Below, piece by piece: positions 9,415 through 20,223 of a DNA stretch of 64,000 nt (positions within the stretch are counted from its first letter, which is position 1; each line of letters starts with the position of its first letter). The stretch spans positions 434,001 to 498,000 of the forward strand of contig CAWEVL010000009.1 of the NCBI GenBank assembly GCA_963812525.1, in the 5' to 3' direction. Position numbers and translations under genes: made by a program. This stretch comes from Bog-756 sp963812525. Lineage in GTDB: Bacteria; Actinomycetota; Acidimicrobiia; Acidimicrobiales; RAAP-2. Below the pieces are notes generated by a model. That model worked only from the letters and a program-made list of their open reading frames with translations, was not told the origin of the DNA and did not search any database.

Positions 9415-9522
9415 GACCTTCGTCCTTCCTGCTCGACCGGCCTGTCCGCCTACCAACCCGGGGCCCCGGGCTCCCCGTCCCGACCCCCGCGGCCCAGGTG
9501 GCTGCACGGGATCGGCCGGACC

Positions 9523-10818
9523 GTGTTGTATGGAGGGGTGGCCTGGGTGTTCCTCGCAGTCAGCATGGCCTTCGCGATCCTGGCGGTCAACGCCTTCTTC
9601 CCCGTCCGTCGCGAGCCGTTCACCGTGGCCAGCTTCGCCATGGGCTGGATCCCCGGGGAGCTGCCCCTGCACATGGTGGCCCTCCTGGTGGTGGGGATCG
9701 TGGCCTTTGCCGTCAGCGGAGCGTTGTCGGGCTGGCCCGGGTGGGCGGCCCTGGTCGTGGCCGTCCTGACCGGCGCGTCCTTCATCCGGCTGGCCGTAGT
9801 GGCCGGCCAGGCCGGCACCCTGGTGGACGAGGCCCTGGAGCGGGCCACCGGGGGAGCGGTGGACCGGCTGGCCGGCGACCCCCGGCCGGTGTGGAATCGC
9901 GGGTGGCGGCTGGTCATCGCCGTACCCTTCCGACTCCGCGGCATCCGGCGGGCCCGCAACATCGACTACTGGGGCGACGGGAACTACCGCCACAAGCTGG
10001 ACATCCTGACCCGTCGCGGGGTGGTGCCGGAGGGGGCGCCGGTGCTGGTCTACATCCATGGCGGCGCCTGGCTCATCGGGGACAAGCGGGAACAGGGCAT
10101 CCCCATGATGCACGAGCTGGTCCAGCGGGGCTGGGTGTGCGTCTCGGTCAACTACCGGCTCAGCCCGCGGGCCACGTGGCCGGCCCACATCGTCGACTGC
10201 AAGCGGGCCGTGGCGTGGGTCCACCAGCACATCGCCGAGTACGGCGGGGACCCGGGGTTCATCGCCGTGTCCGGTGGTTCGGCGGGCGGTCATCTCTCCT
10301 CCCTCCTGGCCCTCACCCCCAACGACCCGGGATGGCAGCCCGGCTTCGAGGGACTGGACACCTCGGTGGACGCCTGCGTGCCCTTCTACGGGGTCTACGA
10401 CCTGACCGGCCACCCCGAGCGATCGGGGGCGTACGGTGGCGGGACCCTCGACCTCCTCGAGCGGCGGGTCATGAAGACCTCCCTGGCCGACGAGCGCCAA
10501 CTCTTCGAGCAGGCCTCGCCGGACCACCGGGTCACCGCCGCCGCCCCTCCCATGCTGGTGTTCCACGGTGCGAACGACACCCTGGTCCCGCTGGGGGTGG
10601 CCCGGCACTTCGTGGCCGAGCTCCGGCTGCACTCCCAGTCCCCGGTGGCGGCGGTGGAGCTCCCCCGGGCCCAGCACGCCTTCGACGTCCTGGCCTCGGT
10701 CCGCTGCCGGCACGCCGTGATGGGAGCGGTGCGCTTCCTCGAGGCCATGCGGGTCAGGGGCGGTGACCGGGCCGTCGCACCAGGTCGGCGTGGGCCCGCA
10801 CCAGGGCCGGAGGCCTGA
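9523..10818 (+). CDS. Membrane-anchored alpha/beta hydrolase (hormone-sensitive lipase family)
   Basis: About 430 residues. The N-terminal third contains membrane segments (VAWVFLAVSMAFAILAV, MVALLVVGIVAFAV, WAALVVAVLTGASFI) and the C-terminal part is a hydrolase. The oxyanion motif HGGAW, nucleophile elbow SGGSAGGH, acid in HGANDTLVP and histidine in AQHAFD form a complete HSL-type catalytic set. It probably hydrolyses lipid or other carboxylic esters at the membrane. The start is uncertain: GTG at 9523 is the longest reasonable choice, while GTG at 9547 has a GGAGG about 10 nt upstream. It is divergent from the WS/DGAT gene. Confidence 0.82.
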   Translation: MLYGGVAWVFLAVSMAFAILAVNAFFPVRREPFTVASFAMGWIPGELPLHMVALLVVGIVAFAVSGALSGWPGWAALVVAVLTGASFIRLAVVAGQAGTLVDEALERATGGAVDRLAGDPRPVWNRGWRLVIAVPFRLRGIRRARNIDYWGDGNYRHKLDILTRRGVVPEGAPVLVYIHGGAWLIGDKREQGIPMMHELVQRGWVCVSVNYRLSPRATWPAHIVDCKRAVAWVHQHIAEYGGDPGFIAVSGGSAGGHLSSLLALTPNDPGWQPGFEGLDTSVDACVPFYGVYDLTGHPERSGAYGGGTLDLLERRVMKTSLADERQLFEQASPDHRVTAAAPPMLVFHGANDTLVPLGVARHFVAELRLHSQSPVAAVELPRAQHAFDVLASVRCRHAVMGAVRFLEAMRVRGGDRAVAPGRRGPAPGPEA

Positions 10819-10844
10819 ATTCCCGAGGTCTCGAAGGGTCGTGC

Positions 10845-10875
10845 TGGACAAGCAGGCAAGTTTCTGACGTAGAGT
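10845..10875 (+). promoter_or_regulatory. Candidate promoter of the branched-chain amino-acid transporter operon
   Basis: TGGACA (10845-10850) and TAGAGT (10870-10875), 19 bp apart, predict a start near 10882 and a leader of about 76 nt before the TTG start codon. The spacer is longer than ideal. Confidence 0.35.
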
Positions 10876-10957
10876 CACATCACTGGATCGGCCCGGTTCT
10901 CCATGCACCGCACCGAGGCCACCGCAGCAGTTCGGACCACTCGTTGAAGGGGGAACC

Positions 10958-12266
10958 TTGGGTTCAGCACCGTGGAAGACGCGCCTGGCCGCACTGGGCC
11001 TGGTGGCGGTGGTGGCCACCACCGCGGTGGCCTGCAGCTCGACCAACTCGTCGTCGAGCACCACCACGTCGGGGAGCGGCGGCAGCTCCCAGATCCCGGC
11101 CAGCGCCTTCAGCGACCACACCGGCATCACCGCCAACTCGGTCCGGGTGGCCAACGTCTCCACCCTGGCCATCGGGGGCCTGTTCAAGGGGGCCCTGGTG
11201 GGGACCGAGGCCTATGCCGACTACGTCAACTCGACCGGCGGGGTCAACGGCCGGAAGATCACCGTCGACTCCGCCGACGACGGCTTCAGCGGCGCCGGGA
11301 ACAAGCAGGCCACCCAGAACGCCCTGACCAACGACTTCGCCCTGGTGGGCGGTTTTTCCCTCCAGGACAACTTCGGGGGCCTGCTGCTGGCGGCCAACCC
11401 GGGGATGCCCAACGTCTCGGTCGTCCTCGACGCCACCACCAACAAGCTCCCCAACGTGTTCAGCGCCGTGCCCCTCAACGGCGGCTGGGAGGAGGGCCCC
11501 CTCCAGTACTACAAGAAGAAGTTCCCCAACGACCTCAACGCGGTGGGCACCGTGGTGTCCGACCAGGCGTCGGCCATGAAGGACTGGGCCGGCCAGAAGT
11601 ACGCCCTGGAACAGGTCGGCTTCAAGGTCATCTACGACCCCACCGTCCCGGTGACCCAGACCGACTACACCCAGAACGTCATCGCCATGAAGAACGCCGG
11701 GGTGAAGATCCTCTTCCTCTCCCAGCTGCCCCAGAACTACGCCTCGGCCATGCTCAAGAACCTCCAGCAGCAGAACTTCCACCCCCAGGTCATCCTGGGC
11801 TCGGCCAATTACAGCAACGACCTGGTCTCGGCCTCGGGTGGACCGGCGGCGGTCGACGGGGCGCTGTTCGACCAGAACACCTCGCTCTTCCTGGGCCAGG
11901 ACGCCCCGCAGATCCCGGCGGTGGGCGTGTTCAACAAGTGGGTCCAGAAGGCCTCGCCCGGGTTCAAGACCGACCTCTTCACCCTGTACGGCTGGCTCTC
12001 GGCGGAGCTGTTCTCGCAGGCCCTGAAGAAGCGCCGGCTCCAATCCCAGCCGGGGCTCCCTGCTGCAGGCGCTCTCCAAGATCACCTCGTTCAGCGGGGA
12101 CAACATCATCGCTCCGAACAATCCGGCGGCCAAGACCGTGGGAAACTGCTACCTGCTCGGCGAGGTGGCCAACGGCCAGTACCAGCGGATCAGCGACCCG
12201 GCGGTCGACAGCAGCACCAACGGCTACCGGTGTGATTACAAGTACATAACCCCGCCGGCGTCCTGA
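10958..12266 (+). CDS. Branched-chain amino-acid-type ABC transporter substrate-binding lipoprotein, frameshifted
   Basis: A periplasmic-binding-protein type I protein of about 435 residues. It begins at a TTG with a good AAGGGGG site upstream. The lipoprotein signal ends at the lipobox TAVAC and is followed by a Ser/Thr-rich linker. The body has the LivJ-type pattern GALVGTEAYADYVNSTGGVNG and DQASAMKDWAGQKYALEQVGF. The frame shifts by one extra base near 12034: SQALKK continues as AGSNPSRGSLLQAL and runs to a TGA at 12264. It is the first gene of an operon with permease and two ATPase genes. The substrate could be an amino acid, amide or other small polar compound. Confidence 0.82.
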
Positions 12267-12325
12267 GCGGTCTGGGTCCGACCCGGAGGGTGTGACGTGA
12301 GGCAACGGGGGACGGGGATGGATCG

Positions 12326-14257
12326 GTGAGCGACTTCCTGCAGTACACCATCTTCGGGGTCATGCTCGGAGCCGGGTACGCCATCGCCGCCACCGGCCTG
12401 GTGGTGACCTACACCACCTCGGGCGTCTTCAACTTCGCCCAGGGCGCGGTGGGCATGGTGGCGGCGTTCTGCTACTGGGAGCTCGTCTCGGCCCACCACG
12501 TGCCGGTGCTGCTGTCGCTGCTGATCGTCCTGGTCGTCGGCGCCTCGATCGCCGGCGCCCTGGTCGAGCGGGTCCTGATGCGCCGCCTGCACGGGGCCTC
12601 CTCGGAGCGGCCGGTCATGGTGACCCTCGGACTGATGGTCATCCTCACCGGCGTGGCCACCATCGTGTGGAGCCCCACCACCGAGCGGCAGGTCAACAAC
12701 ATGGTGTCCGGCCAGTTCCGGTTGGTGGGGATCAACATCCAGTACCAGGAGGTCCTCATCATCGGGGTGGCCCTGGCCGTGGCCATCGCCCTGCGGGCCC
12801 TCTTCTACTCCACCCGCACCGGCTACGCCCTCCGGGCCGTGGTGGACGACCCCGAGCTGCTGGCCATGTCCGGCGTGTCGCCCAACCGGATGAGCCAGTA
12901 CGGATGGATCCTCGGCTTCATGATGGCGGCGCTCGCCGGGGTGCTGCTGGCCCCGACCCAGACCACCGGGATCAGCATCGAGGCCATGACCCTGCTCGTG
13001 GTCAACGGCTACGCCGCCGCCATCGTGGGGAGGCTCAAGAACATCCCGGTGACCTTCCTGGCGGCCATCGGCATCGGCCTGGCCGAGAACTACGTCATCA
13101 ACTACATCCTGCCCCACGTGCCGCAGAACCTGGTGCCGGACATCACCTACGCCCTACCCATGGTGTTCCTGTTCATCGCCCTGGTCACCCTGCCCTCGGT
13201 GCGGCTCCGGGCGGTGGGCCGCCTCACCACCATGCGGGCCCCCCGGGTGGCCGGGGGCACGGAGTCGCTGCTGGCCGGGGCCGCCTTCTTCGCCCTGGCC
13301 ATCGTGGCCGCCCTGTTCTTCGCCAACACCTCGGTCAAGGGGACCACGCTGCTGACGCTGGGGGGGATGGTCATGACCCTCGGCATCGTGGGCCTGTCCC
13401 TCGTCCTCCTCACCGGCTACTCGGGACAGGTCTCGCTGTGCCAGTTCTCGTTCATGGGCATCGGGGCCTTCGTCATGGGGAAGATCGCCGGCGGTGGCTC
13501 GCTGCTCGGGCTCCTGGCCGCCACCGCGGTGTGCGGCGGCATCGGCGCGCTGATCGCCCTGCCCACCATCCGACTGCGCGATCTGTACCTGGCTCTGGCC
13601 ACCTTCGCCTTCGCCGACGCCGTGGCCACCGGGGTCTTCCCCGACAGCCATATCTACGGCAGCGGTGGGGTGTCCATCGGTCGCATCGTGATCCCGGGCG
13701 TGAACTTCGGGAGCGACGGCGCCGAGTTCCTGATGGTCACGGCGTTCTTCGTCCTGGCCGCGCTGTTGGTGCTGGCCATCCGGCGCAGCCTGTTCGGCCG
13801 CCGCCTGGTGGCGCTCAACGACTCGCCTGCGGCCTACGCCACCGTGGGGCTCAACATCGGCTTCACCAAGGTGGCCGTCTTCACCATCGCCGCCGGGATG
13901 GCCGGACTGGCCGGTGCCCTCTACGGGACGGTCCAAGGGGTGGTGGGGAGCACCGACTTCGACATCTTCCCCGGCATCATCTTCGTCCTGTTCGTGACCA
14001 TCTGGAGCATCCGCACCGTGTCCGGCGCCTTCCTGGCCGCCCTGACCTACGTGGTGCTCAACCAGCTCTGGCCCAACGGGGTCGGCATCTTCGCCGGGGT
14101 GGGGATCATCTTGATCGGACGGGCCGCCGGAGGCCTGCTGGGCATCGACGCCTTCCAGTTCCGACTTCCCTGGGTGCGCCGTCCGGCGGGGGAGCCCCAG
14201 CTCGTCGGGAGCCCGGTGGGAGCGGCCATGAGCGGTGAGACCCGTGCTGCCGGTTGA
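12326..14257 (+). CDS. Fused branched-chain amino-acid ABC transporter permease (LivH-LivM)
   Basis: A 643-residue membrane protein in which both HAAT permeases are joined. Residues about 1-300 correspond to LivH (GAGYAIAATGLVVTYTTSGVFNFAQG; GRLKNIPVTFLAAIGIGLAE). Residues about 320-620 correspond to LivM (GYSGQVSLCQFSFMGIGAF; FGRRLVALNDSPAAYATVGLN; GLAGALYGTVQGVVG). Two-gene forms are usual in most bacteria. It forms the translocation channel for the substrate delivered by the upstream binding protein. The GTG at 12326 lies 59 bp after the binding-protein stop. Its 3' end overlaps livG by 23 bp. Confidence 0.9.
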   Translation: MSDFLQYTIFGVMLGAGYAIAATGLVVTYTTSGVFNFAQGAVGMVAAFCYWELVSAHHVPVLLSLLIVLVVGASIAGALVERVLMRRLHGASSERPVMVTLGLMVILTGVATIVWSPTTERQVNNMVSGQFRLVGINIQYQEVLIIGVALAVAIALRALFYSTRTGYALRAVVDDPELLAMSGVSPNRMSQYGWILGFMMAALAGVLLAPTQTTGISIEAMTLLVVNGYAAAIVGRLKNIPVTFLAAIGIGLAENYVINYILPHVPQNLVPDITYALPMVFLFIALVTLPSVRLRAVGRLTTMRAPRVAGGTESLLAGAAFFALAIVAALFFANTSVKGTTLLTLGGMVMTLGIVGLSLVLLTGYSGQVSLCQFSFMGIGAFVMGKIAGGGSLLGLLAATAVCGGIGALIALPTIRLRDLYLALATFAFADAVATGVFPDSHIYGSGGVSIGRIVIPGVNFGSDGAEFLMVTAFFVLAALLVLAIRRSLFGRRLVALNDSPAAYATVGLNIGFTKVAVFTIAAGMAGLAGALYGTVQGVVGSTDFDIFPGIIFVLFVTIWSIRTVSGAFLAALTYVVLNQLWPNGVGIFAGVGIILIGRAAGGLLGIDAFQFRLPWVRRPAGEPQLVGSPVGAAMSGETRAAG

Positions 14258-15164
14258 GGCCCCGGGCGGAGGCACCGCCGCCCTCAGCGTCTCGGAGGTG
14301 GCCGTCCGCTTCGGTGGCGTGTCCGCCCTCAACGACGTCAGCCTCCAGGTCGAGCCGGGCACGGTAACCGGGCTGATCGGGCCCAACGGGGCGGGCAAGA
14401 CCACCCTGTTCAACGTCATCAGCGGCCTGCAGGTGCCCGACCGGGGCTCGGTGCACCTGTTCGAGACCGACGTCACCACCATGAAGCCCCATCGGCGGGC
14501 CCGGCTCGGACTGGCCCGCACCTTCCAGCGCCTCGAGATCTTCGGCACCCTCTCGGCCAGCGAGAACGTGCAGGTGGGGCTGGAGTCCACGGTCAAGTGG
14601 TGGGAGTGGCGCCATCTGCGCCGGGCCATGCCCTGGACGCGGCAGGGGGGCGAGGGCGCCACGGGTCCGGCCTCCGGCGCCGAGGCCCCGTCCTCGGGAT
14701 CGCTGGCCACCACCACCTGCGAGCGCCTCCTCGAGGGCGTCGGACTGGCCGGGCTCGGACACCAGCAGTCGTCCAACATGTCCACCGGGCTGGCCCGGAT
14801 GGTGGAGCTGGCCCGGGCCCTGGCCATCGGCCCGAAGCTCCTGCTCTTGGACGAGCCGGGCTCGGGCCTGGACGAGGCCGAGTCCCAGGCGCTCGGGGAC
14901 CTGCTGGCCCGGCTGGCCGCCGGGGGCATGGCCGTGTTGCTGGTGGAGCACGACATGGAACTGGTGATGCGGATCTGCGACCGGATCTACGTGCTCGACT
15001 TCGGCGACATCATCGCCTCGGGCTCCCCGGAGTCCATCCGCCGGGATCCGATGGTGCAGGCCGCCTACCTGGGTGAGGCCGAGCCGGAGCCCGATCCGGG
15101 CGGTGCTGCCGGTGCTGCCGGCGCCTCGGCCGTCGCCTCCAGCGCCGAGGGGGTGCAGGGATGA
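14235..15164 (+). CDS. livG: HAAT ABC transporter ATP-binding protein LivG-type
   Basis: A 309-residue ATPase with Walker A GPNGAGKT, Walker B LLLLDEP and a switch histidine in VEHDM. The ABC signature is degenerate: the region normally LSGGQ reads MSTGLARMVELARAL. There is also a non-conserved insert (about residues 125-160) before the signature. LivG normally pairs with LivF to power the permease. The GTG at 14235 lies inside the end of the permease gene; the family alignment begins only at ALSVSEVAVRFGG, so a later start is possible. Its end overlaps livF by 4 bp (ATGA). Confidence 0.88.
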   Translation: MRPVLPVEAPGGGTAALSVSEVAVRFGGVSALNDVSLQVEPGTVTGLIGPNGAGKTTLFNVISGLQVPDRGSVHLFETDVTTMKPHRRARLGLARTFQRLEIFGTLSASENVQVGLESTVKWWEWRHLRRAMPWTRQGGEGATGPASGAEAPSSGSLATTTCERLLEGVGLAGLGHQQSSNMSTGLARMVELARALAIGPKLLLLDEPGSGLDEAESQALGDLLARLAAGGMAVLLVEHDMELVMRICDRIYVLDFGDIIASGSPESIRRDPMVQAAYLGEAEPEPDPGGAAGAAGASAVASSAEGVQG

Positions 15165-15937
15165 CCGACGTGGTCAGTGCCGTCTTCGGGGGTCCCGAGC
15201 CACCGGAACCGCCCAAGCAGCCGCCCGTGCCGGTGGAGCTTCCTCCCAGCATCGTGATCAGGGACCTCCGAGCCGCCTACGGCCGGATCGAGGTCCTCCA
15301 TGGGGTCGACCTGGTGGTGCCGCCGGGCAGCGTCTTCGCTCTGCTCGGCCCCAACGGAGCCGGCAAGTCCACGTTGCTCAAGGTCGTCAACGGGCGCATG
15401 CGGCCGACGTCGGGCGAGGTGCTGGTGGGCGACGCCCCGGTAGGCAAGAGCCCGACGGAGAAGCTGGTCAAGAGCGGCCTGTGTGCCATCCCCGAGGGGA
15501 GGGGCATCTTCCCCAACCTGACCGTGCGGGAGAACCTGCGCATCTGGACCTACCGGGGCGGCATCACCATGAAGGACGTGGAGGAGCAGACCTTCGCCGC
15601 CTTCCCCCGATTGAAGGAGCGCCGACGGCAGATGGCCGGGACCCTGTCCGGTGGCGAGCAACAGATGCTGGCCATCTCGCGGGCACTGGTCACCGGGCCC
15701 AAGGTCCTGCTGCTCGACGAGCTGTCCATGGGCCTGGCCCCGCTGATCGTGCACGAGCTCTACGAACTGGTCGGGACACTGGCCAAGCAGGGCATGACCA
15801 TACTCATGGTCGAACAGTTCGTGACCACCGCGCTGTCCGTGGCCACCCGGGCCGCCATCATGGTGCACGGCCGCATCGAACAGGAGGGGTCTCCGCGCCA
15901 GATGGCCGACGCCGCCCTCAGCGTCTACCTGGCCTAG
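15161..15937 (+). CDS. livF: HAAT ABC transporter ATP-binding protein LivF-type
   Basis: A 258-residue ATPase with Walker A GPNGAGKS, the LivF-typical PEGRGIFPNLTVRENL, a normal signature LSGGEQQMLAISRAL, and Walker B VLLLDELSMGLAP. The first ~28 residues are a proline-rich extension not seen in the core family. The ATG overlaps the livG stop, which indicates translational coupling. It completes an operon of binding protein, fused permease and two ATPases, and a GC hairpin follows. Confidence 0.9.
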   Translation: MTDVVSAVFGGPEPPEPPKQPPVPVELPPSIVIRDLRAAYGRIEVLHGVDLVVPPGSVFALLGPNGAGKSTLLKVVNGRMRPTSGEVLVGDAPVGKSPTEKLVKSGLCAIPEGRGIFPNLTVRENLRIWTYRGGITMKDVEEQTFAAFPRLKERRRQMAGTLSGGEQQMLAISRALVTGPKVLLLDELSMGLAPLIVHELYELVGTLAKQGMTILMVEQFVTTALSVATRAAIMVHGRIEQEGSPRQMADAALSVYLA

Positions 15938-15955
15938 CCGCCCCCGCCCGGCCCC

Positions 15956-15973
15956 CCGGCACGACCGTGCCGG
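15956..15973. terminator. GC hairpin between convergent livF and valS
   Basis: CCGGCAC (15956-15962) and GTGCCGG (15967-15973) form a perfect 7-bp stem with a 4-nt loop, in the 41-bp gap between two convergent genes. There is no U-tract, as is common in GC-rich actinobacteria. It could serve both directions. Confidence 0.5.
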
Positions 15974-15978
15974 CCGGC

Positions 15979-18606
15979 TCACTCCCCGTCGGCCAGCTCC
16001 ACCCGCACCTCGAACCGGTCGGACTCGGTGGTGACCAGGGTGGTCACGCCGCCGGCATCTCGGAGGTCGTCCTCGGCCGCCAGCAGGGCGGCGATCCGCT
16101 CGGCGGTGTCGGCCACGGTCAGGGTGGCCACCGGCCACCGCATCGAGCGCTTCTCGGTGGTCTTGGCCCGGCGGACCTGACCCAGCACCTCGGCCACCAC
16201 CTCCAGCACCGGTCCCGCGCCGCCCGGCCCGGTCGAGCCGGGCCCGGCACCGCCCCACTCACCCCGGGTGGGCCAGGCCGCGGTGTGGATGGAACCGGAC
16301 TGCCACCATGACCACACCTCCTCGGTCACGAAGGGCAGGACCGGGGCTAGCAGCCGCAACTGGACCGAGAGGGCCAGAGCCAGGGCGGCCCGGGCCGAGG
16401 CCGGACCGGCCTGGGCGGCGTCACCGTAGGCGCGGGTCTTGACCAGCTCCAGGTAGTCGTCGCAGAAGGACCAGAAGAACGTCTCGGTGCGCTCGAGGGC
16501 CCGGGCGTAGTCGTAGGCCTCGAAGGCCGTGGTGGCCTCGTCCACCACCTCGGCCAACCGGGTCAGCATGGCTCGGTCCAGGGGGGCGGTGATCGCTCCG
16601 GGCTCCGGTACCGCCACCGTGCCGGTGTCGTCGGCCATCCGGCCCAGCGCGAACCGGGAGGCGTTCAGCACCTTGATGGCCAGCCGCCGCCCCACCTTCA
16701 TCTGGCCCTCGTCGAAGGTGGTGTCGGTCCCGGGCCGGCCGCCGGCGGCCCAGTAGCGCACGGCGTCGGCGCCGTGCTTCTCCAGGAGGGGGAGCGGGGT
16801 CACCACCTCGCCCTTGGACTTGGACATCTTCTTGTGGTCCGGGTCCAGCACCCAACCCGAGATGGCGGCGTCGGTCCACGGCAGCGAGCCGTGCTCCAGC
16901 TCGGATCGGACCACGGTCGAGAACAGCCAGGTACGGATGATCTCGTGGGCCTGGGGCCGCACGTCCATGGGGAAGACCCGGGCGAACAGGTCGGGGTCGT
17001 CCTCCCACCCTCCGGCGATCTGGGGGGTGAGCGACGAGGTGGCCCAGGTGTCCATGACGTCGGGATCGCCGACGAACCCGCCGGCCCGCCCCCGCTGGTC
17101 CTCGGAGTACCCGTCGGGCACGTCGGTCGACGGGTCGACGGGCAGACGGTCCTCAGGGGCGAAGATCGGACGGTCGAAGTCCGTCTCACCGTCGGCGTCG
17201 ACGGGGTACCAGACCGGGAAGGGAACCCCGAAGAACCGCTGCCGGCTGATGTTCCAGTCGCCGTTGAGCCCTTCCACCCAGGCCCGGTAGCGGTGGGCCA
17301 TGTAGGGCGGGTGCCAGCGCAGCTCCTCCCCCCTGGCCAGTAGCCGGTCCCGGAGGGGGAGGGTGAGCACGAACCACTGGCGGGAGGAGACGATCTCCAG
17401 CGGGCGGTCGCCCTTCTCGTAGAACTTGACCGGATGGGTGACGGGGCTGGGGTCACCGATGAGGTCCCCGGACTCGGTCAGCAGCTCGACGATCCGCTTC
17501 TGCGCCTGGTTGACCGTGCGGCCGGCCAGCTCGCCGTAGGCCTGGGCCGCCCTCCCGGGATCGTCCGACTCCCACCCCTCGGTACCCCACTCCACCGACA
17601 GCAGACGGCCGTCGCGCCCCAGGATGGTCCGGGTGGGCAGGCTCAGCTCCCGCCACCACACCACGTCGGTGGTGTCGCCGAAGGTGCAGATCATGGCCAT
17701 GCCCGACCCCTTCTCCGGGTCGGCCAGCGGGTGGGCCAGCACCGGCACCCGCGCCCCGAACAGCGGCGTGGCCACCTCGGTGCCGAACAGCGGACGATAG
17801 CGCTCGTCGTCGGGGTGGGCCACCAGGGCGACGCAGGCCGGGAGCAGCTCGGGCCGGGTGGTCTCGATGTCGACTCCCCCCTCGGCACCGACGCGGGGGA
17901 AGCGGAGCCGGTGGTAGGCACCGGGCCGGTCACGGTCCTCCAGCTCGGCCTGGGACACCGCCGTCCGGAAGTCGACGTCCCAGAGGGTGGGCGCGGTCCG
18001 CTGGACCACCTGGCCCCGGGCGGCCAGGCGCAGGAAGCCGCGTTGGGACACCAGCTGGGCCCGGTCGGAGACGGTGGCGTAGGTGTGTGACCAGTCCACC
18101 GACAGACCGAGCATGCGCCACAGGTGCTCGAAGACCTGCTCGTCCTCTTCGGTGAGCCGGTGGCACAGCGCCACGAAATTGGGGCGGGAGATGGAGACGG
18201 GCTCCTTGCCCGGCCGGGTCGGCGGCTCGAAGGAGGGATCGAAGGGCAGACCGGGATCGCAGCGGACCCCGAAGTAGTTCTGCACCCGCCGCTCGGTGGG
18301 CAGGCCGTTGTCGTCCCACCCCATCGGGTAGAAGACGGCCCGGCCCCGCATCCGGTGGAAGCGGGCCACGGCATCGGTGTGGGTGTAGGAGAAGACGTGG
18401 CCGATGTGGAGGGAGCCGGACACGGTGGGAGGCGGGGTGTCGATGGAGAAGACGTCCTCCCGGGAGGCCGTCCGATCGAAGGCGTAGGTGCCGTCCGCCT
18501 CCCATCGGGACGACCAGGTCGCCTCGAGGCCCTCCAGGCCGGGCTTCTCGGGGATCCCGGAGGGGCCGGCCGCCCCCCTGGTCGATCCGGTCGCGTGCAC
18601 GCTCAT
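15979..18606 (-). CDS. valS: Valyl-tRNA synthetase
   Basis: An 875-residue class I aminoacyl-tRNA synthetase. It has the HIGH motif in SGSLHIGHVFSYTHTD, the KMSKS motif in HKKMSKSKG, the editing-domain signature ETTRPELLPACVALVAHPDD and the C-terminal anticodon-binding region. The wording MGWDDNGLPTERRVQNYFGVRCDP is valine-specific (the group that lacks the C-terminal coiled coil is also about this length). It charges tRNA-Val in the cytoplasm. The ATG at 18606 lies only 21 bp from the divergent cysS start, so its transcript can have almost no leader. Confidence 0.97.
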   Translation of the reverse strand: MSVHATGSTRGAAGPSGIPEKPGLEGLEATWSSRWEADGTYAFDRTASREDVFSIDTPPPTVSGSLHIGHVFSYTHTDAVARFHRMRGRAVFYPMGWDDNGLPTERRVQNYFGVRCDPGLPFDPSFEPPTRPGKEPVSISRPNFVALCHRLTEEDEQVFEHLWRMLGLSVDWSHTYATVSDRAQLVSQRGFLRLAARGQVVQRTAPTLWDVDFRTAVSQAELEDRDRPGAYHRLRFPRVGAEGGVDIETTRPELLPACVALVAHPDDERYRPLFGTEVATPLFGARVPVLAHPLADPEKGSGMAMICTFGDTTDVVWWRELSLPTRTILGRDGRLLSVEWGTEGWESDDPGRAAQAYGELAGRTVNQAQKRIVELLTESGDLIGDPSPVTHPVKFYEKGDRPLEIVSSRQWFVLTLPLRDRLLARGEELRWHPPYMAHRYRAWVEGLNGDWNISRQRFFGVPFPVWYPVDADGETDFDRPIFAPEDRLPVDPSTDVPDGYSEDQRGRAGGFVGDPDVMDTWATSSLTPQIAGGWEDDPDLFARVFPMDVRPQAHEIIRTWLFSTVVRSELEHGSLPWTDAAISGWVLDPDHKKMSKSKGEVVTPLPLLEKHGADAVRYWAAGGRPGTDTTFDEGQMKVGRRLAIKVLNASRFALGRMADDTGTVAVPEPGAITAPLDRAMLTRLAEVVDEATTAFEAYDYARALERTETFFWSFCDDYLELVKTRAYGDAAQAGPASARAALALALSVQLRLLAPVLPFVTEEVWSWWQSGSIHTAAWPTRGEWGGAGPGSTGPGGAGPVLEVVAEVLGQVRRAKTTEKRSMRWPVATLTVADTAERIAALLAAEDDLRDAGGVTTLVTTESDRFEVRVELADGE

Positions 18607-18610
18607 GATC

Positions 18611-18621
18611 GGGTTACCGTA
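18611..18621. promoter_or_regulatory. Compact bidirectional promoter between valS and cysS
   Basis: The 21 bp between the two start codons contain TACCGT on the plus strand (18615-18620) and TACGGT on the minus strand (18621-18616). These -10-like boxes overlap and would start transcription about 1 and 3 nt before the two start codons, that is, essentially leaderless messages in both directions. Confidence 0.5.
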
Positions 18622-18627
18622 CCCTGC

Positions 18628-20034
<1,407 letters not shown>

Positions 20035-20072
20035 ACGCCGTGTGAACACCCGGCCGGAAGGGTCCTCAACGG

Positions 20073-20100
20073 TTGCTTCTGACGACCAGACTGCTAGCGT
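20073..20100 (+). promoter_or_regulatory. Promoter of the cold-shock gene
   Basis: TTGCTT (20073-20078) and TAGCGT (20095-20100), 16 bp apart, predict a start near 20107. The resulting leader of about 117 nt is long for this genome and matches the long structured leaders usual for cold-shock mRNAs. Confidence 0.5.
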
Positions 20101-20223
20101 TTTCCTCCTCGGGGAGTCCCTGGGCCGAGGGTCGACGAGCCGCCCGCAGGTGGGAGGGTCGGGGCCGCCGGTCCGTCGGGGATCCCGGTGCACGACGCGT
20201 GTGGAGGAAAGGGGAATGCCACC

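Noticed and set aside
7258..11187. Very long open frame on the minus strand
   Set aside because: Only the part coding for the N-terminal half of WS/DGAT is real; the rest is antisense to the hydrolase and binding-protein genes, a GC-rich artefact.
18611..18624. GTTACCGTACC as a fourth SARP site
   Set aside because: It has one TTACC only, with no second copy at 11 bp; better explained as the overlapping -10 boxes of valS/cysS.
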